Below, in pieces: positions 25,227 through 32,842 of a DNA stretch of 42,496 nucleotides. The notes beneath the pieces are model-generated. The model was not told the DNA's origin. It saw nothing but the letters and a program-made list of their open reading frames with translations, and ran no database searches. Source of the DNA: Kibdelosporangium persicum (lineage in GTDB: Bacteria > Actinomycetota > Actinomycetes > Mycobacteriales > Pseudonocardiaceae); NCBI RefSeq assembly GCF_013280595.1, contig NZ_JAAATY010000052.1:1-42496 (forward strand), in the 5' to 3' direction. The translations under genes and the position numbers were made by a program. Each line of letters begins with the position of its first letter. Position 1 is the stretch's first letter.

Positions 25227-25688
25227 ATGATCACTGACCCAGTCATCACCCGGATCGGCCAAGGGGTGGAGCTGCACCATCATCGAGGTCAGCGTGAGGC
25301 CGCTCGCGACCTGTTCGCGCAGATCTGGGACGACATCGGCGGCGAGCAGGGCGACCCGCTGCACGTGTGCGTCCTTGCCCATTCGATGGCCGACGTGCAG
25401 GACGACGTGCGCCAGGAGCTGGTCTGGGACCTTCGAGCGCTTGCCGCCGCCGATCTGGTCACCGACGAGCGGGTAGCACAAGCTGGGGTGACGCTTTCGG
25501 TCGCTGGCTTGTACCCGTCGTTGTATCTCAGCGTCGGCGAGTGCTATCGCAAGTTGGGCGATCTCGGCCGCGCCCGCGAGCATCTCCAGCAGGCGCGGGA
25601 CACGATCGGCGCGCTCGGCGACGACGAGTACGGGCAACTCATCAGGGACGGCCTGGAAAAGCTGGCGAAACAGCTGACCTCCGAATGA
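25227..25688 (+). CDS. Small TPR-like helical protein
   Basis: This 153-residue cytoplasmic protein starts at ATG 25227; GAAGGGA precedes it, which favours it over GTG 25212. The first part (GVELHHHRGQREAARDLFAQIWDD, DPLHVCVLAHSMADVQDDVRQEL) and the last (SLYLSVGECYRKLGDLGRAR, EHLQQARDTIGALGDD) have the alternating helix pattern of tetratricopeptide repeats, with the typical G.Y..LG....A..H...A signature. Such small TPR proteins are common in Pseudonocardiales and Streptomyces and act as protein-binding adaptors; the partner is unknown. A hairpin follows at 25778-25813. Confidence 0.8.
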   Translation: MITDPVITRIGQGVELHHHRGQREAARDLFAQIWDDIGGEQGDPLHVCVLAHSMADVQDDVRQELVWDLRALAAADLVTDERVAQAGVTLSVAGLYPSLYLSVGECYRKLGDLGRAREHLQQARDTIGALGDDEYGQLIRDGLEKLAKQLTSE

Positions 25689-25777
25689 TCACCAGCTCCC
25701 GCGGCGATGGTCGGATGGAGTCAAGGAGTCGCCGAGCGGCGCGCTTGACCTCGAAGAACTCGGCAAGATCATAAAAG

Positions 25778-25813
25778 GAGGGTCCTCACCGGCTCTGACT
25801 TGCGAGGACCCTC
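25778..25813. terminator. Terminator hairpin beside second tRNA-Pro relic
   Basis: A perfect 10-bp stem (GAGGGTCCTC / GAGGACCCTC) has a 16-nt loop. On the minus strand it is followed by CTTTTAT, so it works best for minus-strand transcripts such as the old tRNA; it may also stop the TPR gene transcript. Confidence 0.7.
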
Positions 25814-25819
25814 TTGGCC

Positions 25820-25868
25820 GTCGGGACGACACGATGAGAACCTGCGATCTCCAACCCCCAGCAAGTCC
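25820..25868 (-). other. Degenerate tRNA-Pro relic
   Basis: Minus-strand reading gives ACTTGCTGGGGGT, then a run to TCGCAGGTTC, and ends GTCGTCCCGAC. These match the anticodon-loop (GGG), T-arm and acceptor end of tRNA-Pro, but the anticodon stem no longer pairs and the T-arm has changes. No D-arm or 5' acceptor strand is found. Like the relic at 13610-13637, it lies directly beside a terminator hairpin. From here to 26174 I see no gene or element. Confidence 0.5.
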
Positions 25869-26174
25869 ACAAAGGACTCTCAACGGCAGAAACATGGAAA
25901 CCACAGGCCAACCGGGTGCCGTTGCGCGCACTTCCCTGGCGCACGTCCGCGGCGTCGACCGGCTGTCAACGCCTGCGCGGGCTCGTACGAGAAACCACCG
26001 CGCTCCCCGGACGCCAACGGTTTGCGCGCGGTGCGCAAAAGAATCCGCCGTGCCCTCGTCGGCTCTGGCGTCGGCCGTGGCGCAGCGCGATGCCGTCGTT
26101 TCACCGGATGGCCGGTCGGCGTCGGCCGGGTGGTGGGCGCCTGGGTGTGAGCCTGGCGTCCGTGGCGAGTTCGG

Positions 26175-26636
26175 TCAGCTCTGGGTGGGTTCGAGCAGGA
26201 TCAGGGGCACCTCGCGGTTGCCTGCCTCGGCGGCGCGGGCGCGAAAGTCGGCGAAAAACGGGTAGAGCTCGTCGGTGTAGGCCAGCCAGTCCTCCCGCTC
26301 CGCGCCTTCGGCCACCCGGGCGGTCATCAGCCGGCGATCGGGACCGTCCTGCAGCTGCACCGTCGGGTTCGCCACGAGGTTGTGGAACCAGCTCGGATTG
26401 CGAGCCTGGCCGCCGGCTGCCGCGCCGATGGCGTAGACGCCGTCGCGCTCGATGCGCATCAGGGCGACCTTGCGCAGCTTGCCCGAACGGGCGCCACGCA
26501 TGGTCACCACGACCACCGGGCCACCCCCCATCGTCGCGCCTTCGCGGCCGTCGGTGCGCTCGTACAGCTCGACCTGACTGCGGGTCGTCGCGTCGGCACT
26601 GGGGACGTACTCACCGTCGAGCAGATCTTTTGTCAT
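26175..26636 (-). CDS. Deazaflavin (F420)-dependent nitroreductase-family protein
   Basis: This 153-residue protein is of the DDN/DUF385 split-barrel family. It has MRGARSGKLRKVALMRIERD (the usual T.GR.SG..R..PL..... strand), GGQARNPSWFHNLVANPTVQ (K.P.W..NL.ANP.V signature) and EREDWLAYTDELYPFFADF near the end. Family members bind reduced F420 and reduce nitro-compounds, quinones or other electrophiles. AAAGGAA precedes the ATG. It is the last gene of a three-gene minus-strand operon with a quinone oxidoreductase and an F420-reductase-like protein, so cofactor supply and use may be linked. Confidence 0.92.
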   Translation of the reverse strand: MTKDLLDGEYVPSADATTRSQVELYERTDGREGATMGGGPVVVVTMRGARSGKLRKVALMRIERDGVYAIGAAAGGQARNPSWFHNLVANPTVQLQDGPDRRLMTARVAEGAEREDWLAYTDELYPFFADFRARAAEAGNREVPLILLEPTQS

Positions 26637-26692
26637 CTCAGAGAATTTCCTTTCATTGAGGGGTTTTCACGCGCCGCCGTGGTTCACCGGCT

Positions 26693-27694
26693 TCAGCCGG
26701 TCACCCGGATCACGGTCTTTCCGATGGTCCGGCCGCTCTCGGCGAGGGCGTGCGCCGTCTTCATGGTCTCGGCGGTCAGGCCCTCGAGCGTGGTGGTGAC
26801 GATCGGGCGCAGCCGGCCCGCCGCGACGTCGTCCGCCGCCCGGGCGAGGATGCGGCCCTGGCTGCCGACGTCACCGCCGGCCACGATCTTGCTGAACACC
26901 ATCTCGCTGTGCAGCGACAGCGACTTGCCCGTGAAGGCCCCCAGGTCGACGGGGCCGGTGAGGTCGATGGCGGCCAGGTGACCGAAGGGGCGCAGCACCT
27001 CGACGATCGCCCCCAGGTGGCCGCTGGTGCCCGAGGTCGAAAACACCAGGTCGACGTGATTGATCCCGGCCGTGCGGAGCTGTCCGGCCAGGTCGCCGCG
27101 GTGGTCGACGACCAGGTCGGCGCCCATCGCCGTCGCCCACTTCCGCGACTCGGGCCGCGAGGCCGTGCTGATCACGAAGGCCGGTGTCATGGCCTTGAGC
27201 AGTTGCGTGGCCATCGACCCGACGCCGCCGGCTCCGCCGACGACGAGCACGCGGCCGACACCGGGCGGCAACGCATCCTGGTCGCGAAACAGCGATTCCC
27301 AGGCCGTGAGGACACCGATGGGCAGCGATGCGGCGTCGGTGAACGCGAGCCGGTCCGGGATCTTGGCCACCACCCGGTGGTCGACCGCGACGCGCTCGGC
27401 CCAGCTGCCGTCGCGGGTGAAGTCGCCGGTGCCCATCACCCGGTCCCCGACCGCGAATCCGGTGGCCGCGGGCCCGGCCGCGGCGACGACCCCGGCGAAT
27501 TCCCAGCCGAGTACGAGCCGCCCGCCGGGCTCGGCGCTGCGCGTCTGCCGGATCGCGGCTTCGCCCGGGTTGATGCCGATCGCACGGACTTCGACCAGCA
27601 GGTCACCGTCGCGTAGCCGAGGCTCGGCGACCTCGGCCGGAGTGATGGCGAACGCGTCGAGCGTGTGCGCTTTCTCGTAGGCGAGCGCCTTCAC
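26693..27694 (-). CDS. Zinc-free alcohol dehydrogenase / quinone reductase-like protein
   Basis: This 333-residue MDR enzyme has a GroES-like domain (DGDLLVEVRAIGINPGEAAI, LGWEFAGVVAAAGPAATGF, VGDRVMG), lacks the zinc Cys/His set, and has the nucleotide-binding motif VVGGAGGVGSMATQLLKAM at about residues 150-170. SRPESRKWATAMGADLVVDH is typical of the ZADH/QorB-like subgroup. It probably reduces quinones or enones with NADPH. Its start is 4 nt after the stop of the upstream reductase-like gene, so the two are co-translated. Confidence 0.92.
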   Translation of the reverse strand: MKALAYEKAHTLDAFAITPAEVAEPRLRDGDLLVEVRAIGINPGEAAIRQTRSAEPGGRLVLGWEFAGVVAAAGPAATGFAVGDRVMGTGDFTRDGSWAERVAVDHRVVAKIPDRLAFTDAASLPIGVLTAWESLFRDQDALPPGVGRVLVVGGAGGVGSMATQLLKAMTPAFVISTASRPESRKWATAMGADLVVDHRGDLAGQLRTAGINHVDLVFSTSGTSGHLGAIVEVLRPFGHLAAIDLTGPVDLGAFTGKSLSLHSEMVFSKIVAGGDVGSQGRILARAADDVAAGRLRPIVTTTLEGLTAETMKTAHALAESGRTIGKTVIRVTG

Positions 27695-27698
27695 GGCT

Positions 27699-28295
27699 TC
27701 AGCCCTGCCTCAGGGCGTGCAGCGCCGAGAGCGGGCCGCCGATCTGCATCAGGCGGCCGCCATCGCGCAGCGTCCCGGCGTCGACCGGCGCGAACCCGAT
27801 GGTGTCGGCGACGGTGTGGAAATCCGCCTTGGCGGCCTCGTCGTCACCGGCGTAGAACAGCAGCTGCCGACCTTCCGCGTGCCGGGGGTCGGCGGCGATG
27901 TACTGGGCGTAGAGGGTGTTGAAGGCCTTGACCACGCGCGCGCCCGGCGCACGATCGGCCACGAACTCGCTCGCCGTCTCCACCCCGAGGTCGGCGACGG
28001 TCGGCCGCATCGACTCCAGGTTGTTGGTGGTGTCGACCAGGATGCGGCCGTCCCACTCGGGCAGCCCGGCCAGCGCGTCACCGACCTGCGGCCACCTCAC
28101 GGCGAGGAAGACCATATCGGCTGCGGCCGCTTCGTCGGCCGTTCCCGCGCTCGCGAGCGGGCCCAGCCGGGTCACGACGTCGAGCAGGGTGTCCGGGCTG
28201 CGGCTGTTGCTGAGCGTCACCTTGTGGCCGGCCGTCACGAGGTGGCCGGCGATCGCCTGCGCGACCGTCCCGGCGCCGATGGTTCCGAAGTTCAT
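27699..28295 (-). CDS. NADPH:F420 reductase-like dinucleotide-binding protein
   Basis: This 198-residue protein has an N-terminal Rossmann motif GTIGAGTVAQAIAGHLVTAG followed by LSNSRSPDTL, FLAVRWPQVGDAL, LVDTTNNLES and VVKAFNTLYAQYI. This is the COG2085 pattern shared with F420H2:NADP oxidoreductase and the Steap reductases. It has no separate C-terminal helical domain. Beside a deazaflavin-dependent reductase, F420 reduction is a sensible reading, although a role as a general NADP-binding reductase cannot be excluded. It is the first gene of the operon and faces a TetR regulator over a palindrome-rich spacer. Confidence 0.88.
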   Translation of the reverse strand: MNFGTIGAGTVAQAIAGHLVTAGHKVTLSNSRSPDTLLDVVTRLGPLASAGTADEAAAADMVFLAVRWPQVGDALAGLPEWDGRILVDTTNNLESMRPTVADLGVETASEFVADRAPGARVVKAFNTLYAQYIAADPRHAEGRQLLFYAGDDEAAKADFHTVADTIGFAPVDAGTLRDGGRLMQIGGPLSALHALRQG

Positions 28296-28314
28296 GACTG
28301 TCCCTTCAGTCTTC

Positions 28315-28412
28315 GATGACGTCCGTCATCATAATTTATGATTGTAGACGTCATCATTAAATGTCAAGCCGGACTCCTCCGTGGACACTCGGTTTGATGA
28401 TGAGTATCATCA
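28315..28412. promoter_or_regulatory. Divergent promoter region with three palindromic operator-like sites
   Basis: Site 1 is a perfect palindrome GATGACG-TC-CGTCATC at 28315-28330. Site 2 at 28338-28357 has ATGAT...ATCAT and repeats CGTCATCAT, 25 nt from the same string in site 1. Site 3 at 28398-28412 is TGATGA-GTA-TCATCA, within the TetR leader. TTGACA (minus strand, 28367-28362) is a good -35 for the reductase operon, with TACAAT downstream at short spacing. The recurring TCATCA half-site suggests that one TetR dimer controls both directions. Confidence 0.7.
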
Positions 28413-28441
28413 GAAGCGATCTCGCCAGGAAGGTGGTCGAC

Positions 28442-29053
28442 GTGCCCCGCATCACGCAAGAGCAGAAGCGGCTCAACCACGAGAAGATCGTCAACGCGGC
28501 CGGCGCGGGATTCCGGCTGCGCGGCATCGACGGCATCGGCATCGAGGAGCTGATGAAGTCGGCCGGCATGACGCACGGCGGGTTCTACAACCACTTCGCC
28601 TCGAAGGACGACCTCGCTCTCGAAGTTCTCCACCAGGGCTTCACCGACTCGCTCGCGGCGCTCGACGCCATCCGCGAAGCGCATCCCCGCTCGGCGCGCG
28701 CGGCCCTGCACGACATGGTCGACGGGTACGTCAACGCCGAGCACCGCGACCACCCCGAGATCGGCTGCGCCTCAGCCGCCTTCGTCACCGACGCCGGCCG
28801 CCACGGCGCCGCCGCCCAGGCCGAATACCGGCGCGGGCTCGACGGCTATTTCGCCACCATCACCGACATGCTGCTCGACCGCGCACGCCAGTCCGGCACC
28901 GAACTCACTCCCGCCGAAGCCCGCGAGCGCGCGGTGGCGATGTTCAGCCAGATGGTCGGCGCGCTGGTCCTCTCCCGGGCGGTCGCCGACGCCGCCCCGG
29001 ACCTGTCGGACGAGGTGCTGACGGTCAATCGGCGGCGGCTCAAGAAGCTCTGA
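28442..29053 (+). CDS. TetR-family regulator of the F420-type reductase operon
   Basis: The chosen start is GTG 28442, with AGGAAGG 6-12 nt upstream; earlier in-frame ATGs at 28397/28400 lie inside a palindrome and lack a ribosome site. The 203-residue protein begins VPRITQEQKRLNHEKIVNAA, then HTH helices GIDGIGIEELMKSAGMTHGG and FYNHFASKDDLALEVL, the signature of the TetR subgroup that governs NADPH-dependent reductases. The ligand domain ends SRAVADAAPDLSDEVLTVNR. It is divergent from the three-gene redox operon, which it probably represses. Confidence 0.92.
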   Translation: MPRITQEQKRLNHEKIVNAAGAGFRLRGIDGIGIEELMKSAGMTHGGFYNHFASKDDLALEVLHQGFTDSLAALDAIREAHPRSARAALHDMVDGYVNAEHRDHPEIGCASAAFVTDAGRHGAAAQAEYRRGLDGYFATITDMLLDRARQSGTELTPAEARERAVAMFSQMVGALVLSRAVADAAPDLSDEVLTVNRRRLKKL

Positions 29054-29131
29054 CCGCCCGGCGGGCGATGTGGGTCCTGCAACGCCTTGGCGAGAGGGCA
29101 GGAGTGTCCCGTCGAGGGAACGGTGGGTGCC

Positions 29132-29345
29132 TCAGAGGTAGCTGATGCCGGTCAGTTCCTCGGTCGCTGCCCAGAGCCGCCCTCCGATGGCTGAGGCGGG
29201 CCTCGGTCGCGCGGCCGCATTCCTCACCTAGCGCCGGGCCGAAGAACTGGCCGCCTCGTACGCCCGAGGCGGTTGCGGCGTGCAACTGCGGCAGTGTTCC
29301 GCGTTCCACCGACCGGGTGGCCAGCAGGCCGAACCGCGCGATCAG
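29132..29345 (-). pseudogene. Short-chain dehydrogenase C-terminal remnant
   Basis: On the minus strand RSVERGTLPQLHAATASGVR then GGQFFGP matches the C-terminal third of retinol-dehydrogenase-like SDRs (QS.EQGALP.LYAAT.PDVRGG.FYGP). The natural end RLWAATEELTGISYL-stop is present in another frame, so at least one frameshift lies near 29190, and the Rossmann half is missing. It is a dead remnant filling the gap between the TetR and monooxygenase genes. Confidence 0.7.
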
Positions 29346-29474
29346 CTGCCCGGCGCGTGTAGGTGCCGAAACCCCGTCCGCACGCCTTGCCATCAGTTCG
29401 GGCGGGCCGCGCGCTCACTCACGCGCCATGAGGCCGTCGCCACGGAGCCGTGCGAACTATGACGCACACCACAG

Positions 29475-29506
29475 ACTGACCAGATGACCAGATTGGTCAG
29501 TACGCT
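29475..29506 (+). promoter_or_regulatory. Operator and leaderless-type promoter of the FAD monooxygenase
   Basis: Nested palindromes ACTGACCA-11 nt-TGGTCAGT (29475-29501) and TGACCA-GAT-TGGTCA (29485-29499) overlap a -10 candidate TACGCT (29501-29506). The ATG stands 7 nt after that -10, so the mRNA is probably leaderless. The TetR encoded by the next gene is the likely ligand of the palindrome. Confidence 0.7.
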
Positions 29507-29512
29507 TTTTGT

Positions 29513-30772
29513 ATGAACCGAAACAAGCAAGGACGGGTCCTGATCGTCGGCATGGGTATCGGCGGACTCGCCACCGCGGCGCGGTTGCACCGAGCCGGAT
29601 GGACTCCGGTCCTCGTCGAACGCGCGCCGCAGCGGCGGTCGGGCGGCTACTTCGTGGCGCTGTTCGGCGCCGGCCAGGCGGCCGCACGCCGCCTGGGCAT
29701 CCTCGACCAGGTGCCCAACCGCGCATCGCCGCTGCCGGGTCTGTCCATCGACAGGAAAGGCGGCACGAGGCCGGGCATGACGTACGCCGACCTGCCCGGC
29801 AAGCCGTGGCTGATGGTGCGCGGAGACGTCGAGGAGGCGGCGTTCGCCGCGTTGCCCGAGGACGTGGAGGTGCGCTTCTCCACCGGACCCATAGCCATCA
29901 GCCAGGACGCCGACGGAGTGGACGTGACGCTGCGCGACACGGTGACCGGCAGCACCACCACCGAGCGGTTCGACCTGGTCGTGGGCGCGGACGGGCTGCG
30001 CTCGACGGTTCGCTCACTCGCCTTCGGCCCGCATGAGCGGTACCTCAGGCGGATGGGGTTCATGCTCGCCGCGTTCGAGTACCCCGGCGTGCCCGCCGGA
30101 CTGACCCCGGGACAGGGAGCAACCCTGCTGGAGCCCGATCGGTCGATGTGGGTCTTCGCGTTCGCCGACCGCGACCCGACCATCCTGCTCAGCTACCGCA
30201 CCGACGACGTGGACGCGGAGTTCACCCGGCCGATCGCCCAGAGCGTCCGCGCGGCTTTCGGCCCGCAGCCACCCGGCGGCACACTCGGCTCGGTCCTCGA
30301 CGCGCTCGACACCGCCGACGCCGTCCTGTTCGACTCGGTCGAACAGGTGCACATGGACAGCTGGCACAACGGCCGGGTGATCCTGGTCGGCGACTCCGCC
30401 TGGTGCGTCACGCTCTACTCCGGCATGGGTGTCTCGTCCGCGCTGGCCGGAGCCGACGTGCTCGGCACGATGCTCGAACGCCACCCCGGCGACATCGCGA
30501 CGGCCCTGACCGAGTGGGAACGCGGGCTGCGCCCCTACATCACCCACTACCAGGACACCGCGCCCGACGACCGCAAGATCTTCGTCCCCGACAACCACGC
30601 GCAGATCCAGCTGCGCCGCGCCATCCCCCTGCTCGGCAGGTCGAGGCTCGGCAAGCGGCTCGCCGACCGGATCATGCGGTTCGACGAGGTTATCAAGTAC
30701 AAAGGCGCGGACATTGTTGGCAAAATCCTGGGCGACCCAGTCAGCCCTCCGGAGGAGACAAGAGTTGCCTGA
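29513..30772 (+). CDS. FAD-dependent monooxygenase (PHBH/TetX-like)
   Basis: This 419-residue class A flavoprotein monooxygenase has VLIVGMGIGGLATAARLHRA (GxGxxG, FAD ADP binding), ERAPQRRSGG, VGADGLRSTVRSLAFGP (DG motif) and LVGDSAWCVTLYSGMGVSSA (GD motif). These three motifs are diagnostic for NAD(P)H-dependent aromatic or antibiotic hydroxylases such as TetX. It probably hydroxylates or inactivates a small molecule. There is no ribosome site before the ATG, in line with leaderless transcription. The TetR gene that follows overlaps its stop. Confidence 0.93.
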   Translation: MNRNKQGRVLIVGMGIGGLATAARLHRAGWTPVLVERAPQRRSGGYFVALFGAGQAAARRLGILDQVPNRASPLPGLSIDRKGGTRPGMTYADLPGKPWLMVRGDVEEAAFAALPEDVEVRFSTGPIAISQDADGVDVTLRDTVTGSTTTERFDLVVGADGLRSTVRSLAFGPHERYLRRMGFMLAAFEYPGVPAGLTPGQGATLLEPDRSMWVFAFADRDPTILLSYRTDDVDAEFTRPIAQSVRAAFGPQPPGGTLGSVLDALDTADAVLFDSVEQVHMDSWHNGRVILVGDSAWCVTLYSGMGVSSALAGADVLGTMLERHPGDIATALTEWERGLRPYITHYQDTAPDDRKIFVPDNHAQIQLRRAIPLLGRSRLGKRLADRIMRFDEVIKYKGADIVGKILGDPVSPPEETRVA

Positions 30773-31472
30773 GCCGGCCGGACACCTCCCGTCCAAGGCG
30801 GCGCGCGTCCTCGCCGCCGCAGGTGAGCTCGTGCTCGCCCGCGGCAGCAGAGGCGTCACGATCGCCGAGGTGGCGCGCAAGGCGCACATCGGCAAAGGCA
30901 CCGTCTACCTGTACTGGAAGACCAAGGAAGACCTGCTGCTCGACCTCGTCTGCCGGGACTTCCTGTCACTCGCCGACGAGATCGTCGTAGCCGTCACCGA
31001 CGATCCCGACCTGGCTCGCCCTTCCCGGCTGTGCGTGAACATGCTCCGGGCCACCGCGGCACACCCGTACGTCAGCGCCTTGAGCGGCAACGACGAGGAG
31101 CTGCTCGGCGCCATGACCGACGACCCACGATCCGCGACCCTGCTCGACACCCTCGGACCGGACGCCGTCATGCGCCAGATCCTGCCGATCTGGCGCGCCA
31201 ACGACCTGGCCAGGACCGACTGGCACCTCGGCGACCAGGCCCTGGCACTCGACTCGCTCGTCTCCGGGTTCAAGCTGACCACCACCCGCAGGCCCGCACC
31301 ACAGGTCGACGACCCCGGACGAGTGCTCGCCGCCGCCGTCACCGCCCTGCTCGGACCGGAACGAGCCACCCCGCAACAGGTGCGAGCCACCGCCGCCGAA
31401 GGCATCCGCACCCTCGGCGAAAAGCGGGCGGTCGTCCTGGAGCTCCTCTCCCAGCCTGTCGCCCCGAGGTAG
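30765..31472 (+). CDS. TetR-family regulator of the upstream monooxygenase
   Basis: The start is probably TTG 30765, since GGAGGAG is at 30751-30757 and the codon overlaps the end of the monooxygenase gene (stop 30770-30772). The 235-residue protein has the HTH KAARVLAAAGELVLARGSRG, then IAEVARKAHIGKGTVYLYWK and TKEDLLLDLV, with the TVYLYW recognition helix of the large TetR class. The rest is the variable ligand domain. Translational coupling with the monooxygenase and the TGACCA palindromes at its promoter suggest autoregulation and induction by the monooxygenase substrate. Confidence 0.92.
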   Translation: MPEPAGHLPSKAARVLAAAGELVLARGSRGVTIAEVARKAHIGKGTVYLYWKTKEDLLLDLVCRDFLSLADEIVVAVTDDPDLARPSRLCVNMLRATAAHPYVSALSGNDEELLGAMTDDPRSATLLDTLGPDAVMRQILPIWRANDLARTDWHLGDQALALDSLVSGFKLTTTRRPAPQVDDPGRVLAAAVTALLGPERATPQQVRATAAEGIRTLGEKRAVVLELLSQPVAPR

Positions 31473-31493
31473 AGCGCGACGCCAGCGGACGCG

Positions 31494-31522
31494 AGGGGAT
31501 CGGCCGGCCCGGCCGATCCCCT
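31494..31522 (+). terminator. Terminator hairpin 1 after the monooxygenase/TetR operon
   Basis: A perfect 12-bp stem (AGGGGATCGGCC / GGCCGATCCCCT) has a 5-nt loop and lies 21 nt after the TetR stop. Confidence 0.75.
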
Positions 31523-31552
31523 GGGTCGAGAGTGCTTGCACGTCCGGTGCCC

Positions 31553-31579
31553 GGAAAACCCGCGTCCACGCGGGTTTCC
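31553..31579 (+). terminator. Terminator hairpin 2 after the monooxygenase/TetR operon
   Basis: GGAAAACCCGCG pairs with CGCGGGTTTCC across a 4-nt loop, with one unpaired A. It stands in tandem with the hairpin just upstream. From here to 31817 I see no gene. Confidence 0.6.
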
Positions 31580-31817
31580 CGCTCGTGACCCTCGCCGGCT
31601 CGACCTGATCCCCGGCGCACCAACGCCGAACCGACCCGGCGGCGGCAGAGGTTCCACGAGTGCGTGGCGCCCGCCTCACCACCGCACGCCCGACGAGCAT
31701 GACCGGTCACGCACTTCTCCGCGTGGCGGCGGTCCCGCCACGCTGATCTCGTCCCGAGCCGCCGCCCGCGGGCGATCCGAGCACTCGCGTGCCGGCACGG
31801 TCACCTGGACGCGGCTG

Positions 31818-32633
31818 TCACAGAGCACCTTCGCGCGCGGCCTGGTAGACGGTCGGCACGCTCGGCCGGAACCCGAGCTGCCGGGCCAGTGTGACGTCCA
31901 TCTGACCCATCCAAGGGTCGGTGAGCGGTTCCGCGGAGGCCTGGTAGTCGGCGCCGACGATGCCGGCGATCTCGTACACGGAGGTCGGGGACTCATCGCC
32001 GATGTTGACGACACGGCCGTCCATCGCCCCGGTCAGCGCGAGCAGCACCGCGGTGGCGATGTCGCGGTGGTGAACCAGGCTGAGCCGCTGGGCGGGGTGC
32101 CAGTTCCAGTTGCCGAGCAGCGCGGGAGCGGACCGCAGGTGGTCGTCCGCGTCGCCGTAGACGAAGGCCAGGCGCAGCACGCTCCAGTTCAGGCCGCTCT
32201 CGCGGAGGGCCTTCTCGGCTTTGACCTTGCTGACCGGGTACGGCATCGGAGCCTCGGCCGGGTCCTTTTCCCGCGCGGGGCGGTCGAGGCCGGGGCCGTA
32301 GACCAGGCCGGTGCTGGCCATGACGAACCGCGCCAGAGGAGCGCCCTCCTGGGCCGCGGCGATGAGGTTCCTCGTTCCCCGGACGTTCACCTCCTCGATC
32401 CGCGCGGGGTCCGGAGTGCGCAGGACGGCGGCCAGGTGCACGATCGCCGAGACGCCGTCGACCGCGCGGGCGAGCGACTGCGGGTCGAGGACGTCGCCCT
32501 CCACCGCGGCGACGCCGTCGGGAACGGAGCGGCCGGGACGCACGAGGGCGCGGCAGTCGATGCCGGCGTCGACGAGGCGCGGCAGCAGGCGGGCTCCCAC
32601 GAGGCCGGTGACTCCGGTGAGCAGGATCGTCAT
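31818..32633 (-). CDS. NAD-dependent epimerase/dehydratase-family protein (extended SDR)
   Basis: This 271-residue extended short-chain dehydrogenase begins with the NAD motif ILLTGVTGLVGARLLPRL (TGxxGxxG), then VVEGDVLD-type and HLAAV signatures. The active-site Ser/Thr and Tyr-Lys pair are in MASTGLVYG and YPVSKVKAEKAL (YxxxK). It probably oxidises, reduces or epimerises a sugar-nucleotide or ketone substrate; the short C-terminal half suggests a small substrate. The promoter and two MarR-type boxes upstream are very clear, so it is probably induced when the neighbouring MarR regulator is released. Confidence 0.92.
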   Translation of the reverse strand: MTILLTGVTGLVGARLLPRLVDAGIDCRALVRPGRSVPDGVAAVEGDVLDPQSLARAVDGVSAIVHLAAVLRTPDPARIEEVNVRGTRNLIAAAQEGAPLARFVMASTGLVYGPGLDRPAREKDPAEAPMPYPVSKVKAEKALRESGLNWSVLRLAFVYGDADDHLRSAPALLGNWNWHPAQRLSLVHHRDIATAVLLALTGAMDGRVVNIGDESPTSVYEIAGIVGADYQASAEPLTDPWMGQMDVTLARQLGFRPSVPTVYQAAREGAL

Positions 32634-32656
32634 GGTGTTCCTCGCTGCGACTGATT

Positions 32657-32701
32657 GCTAGTTACCTAACAAATAATGCTAGGCACCTAACGAAGTGTCA
32701 A
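32657..32701 (-). promoter_or_regulatory. Epimerase promoter with two MarR boxes
   Basis: Minus-strand TTGACA (32701-32696), a 17-nt spacer and CATTAT (32678-32673) form a near-consensus sigma-70 promoter. GTTAGGTGCCTAGC (32691-32678) fills the spacer and GTTAGGTAACTAGC (32670-32657) follows the -10. The same GTTAGGTGGCT string occurs at the MarR gene start. The remainder of 32702-32842 shows nothing clear. Confidence 0.8.
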
Positions 32702-32842
32702 GCCGGCCTCCGAGAGCGACGTGATCCAGAGCTCTTGACGGATTGCCAGGCAGCTGGCGAACTCCAACTCGTCAGCCGCCTAGCAGACAGGCTGCGGCAC
32801 TCGCACAGCATCACCCGCAGGCCTTCCTCGGGTTCACCACGA

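Noticed and set aside
25031-25249. 72-codon minus-strand frame containing TPQYATPEYALHLAALL
   Set aside because: It has no ribosome site and overlaps the start of the TPR gene; too little support to call a gene.
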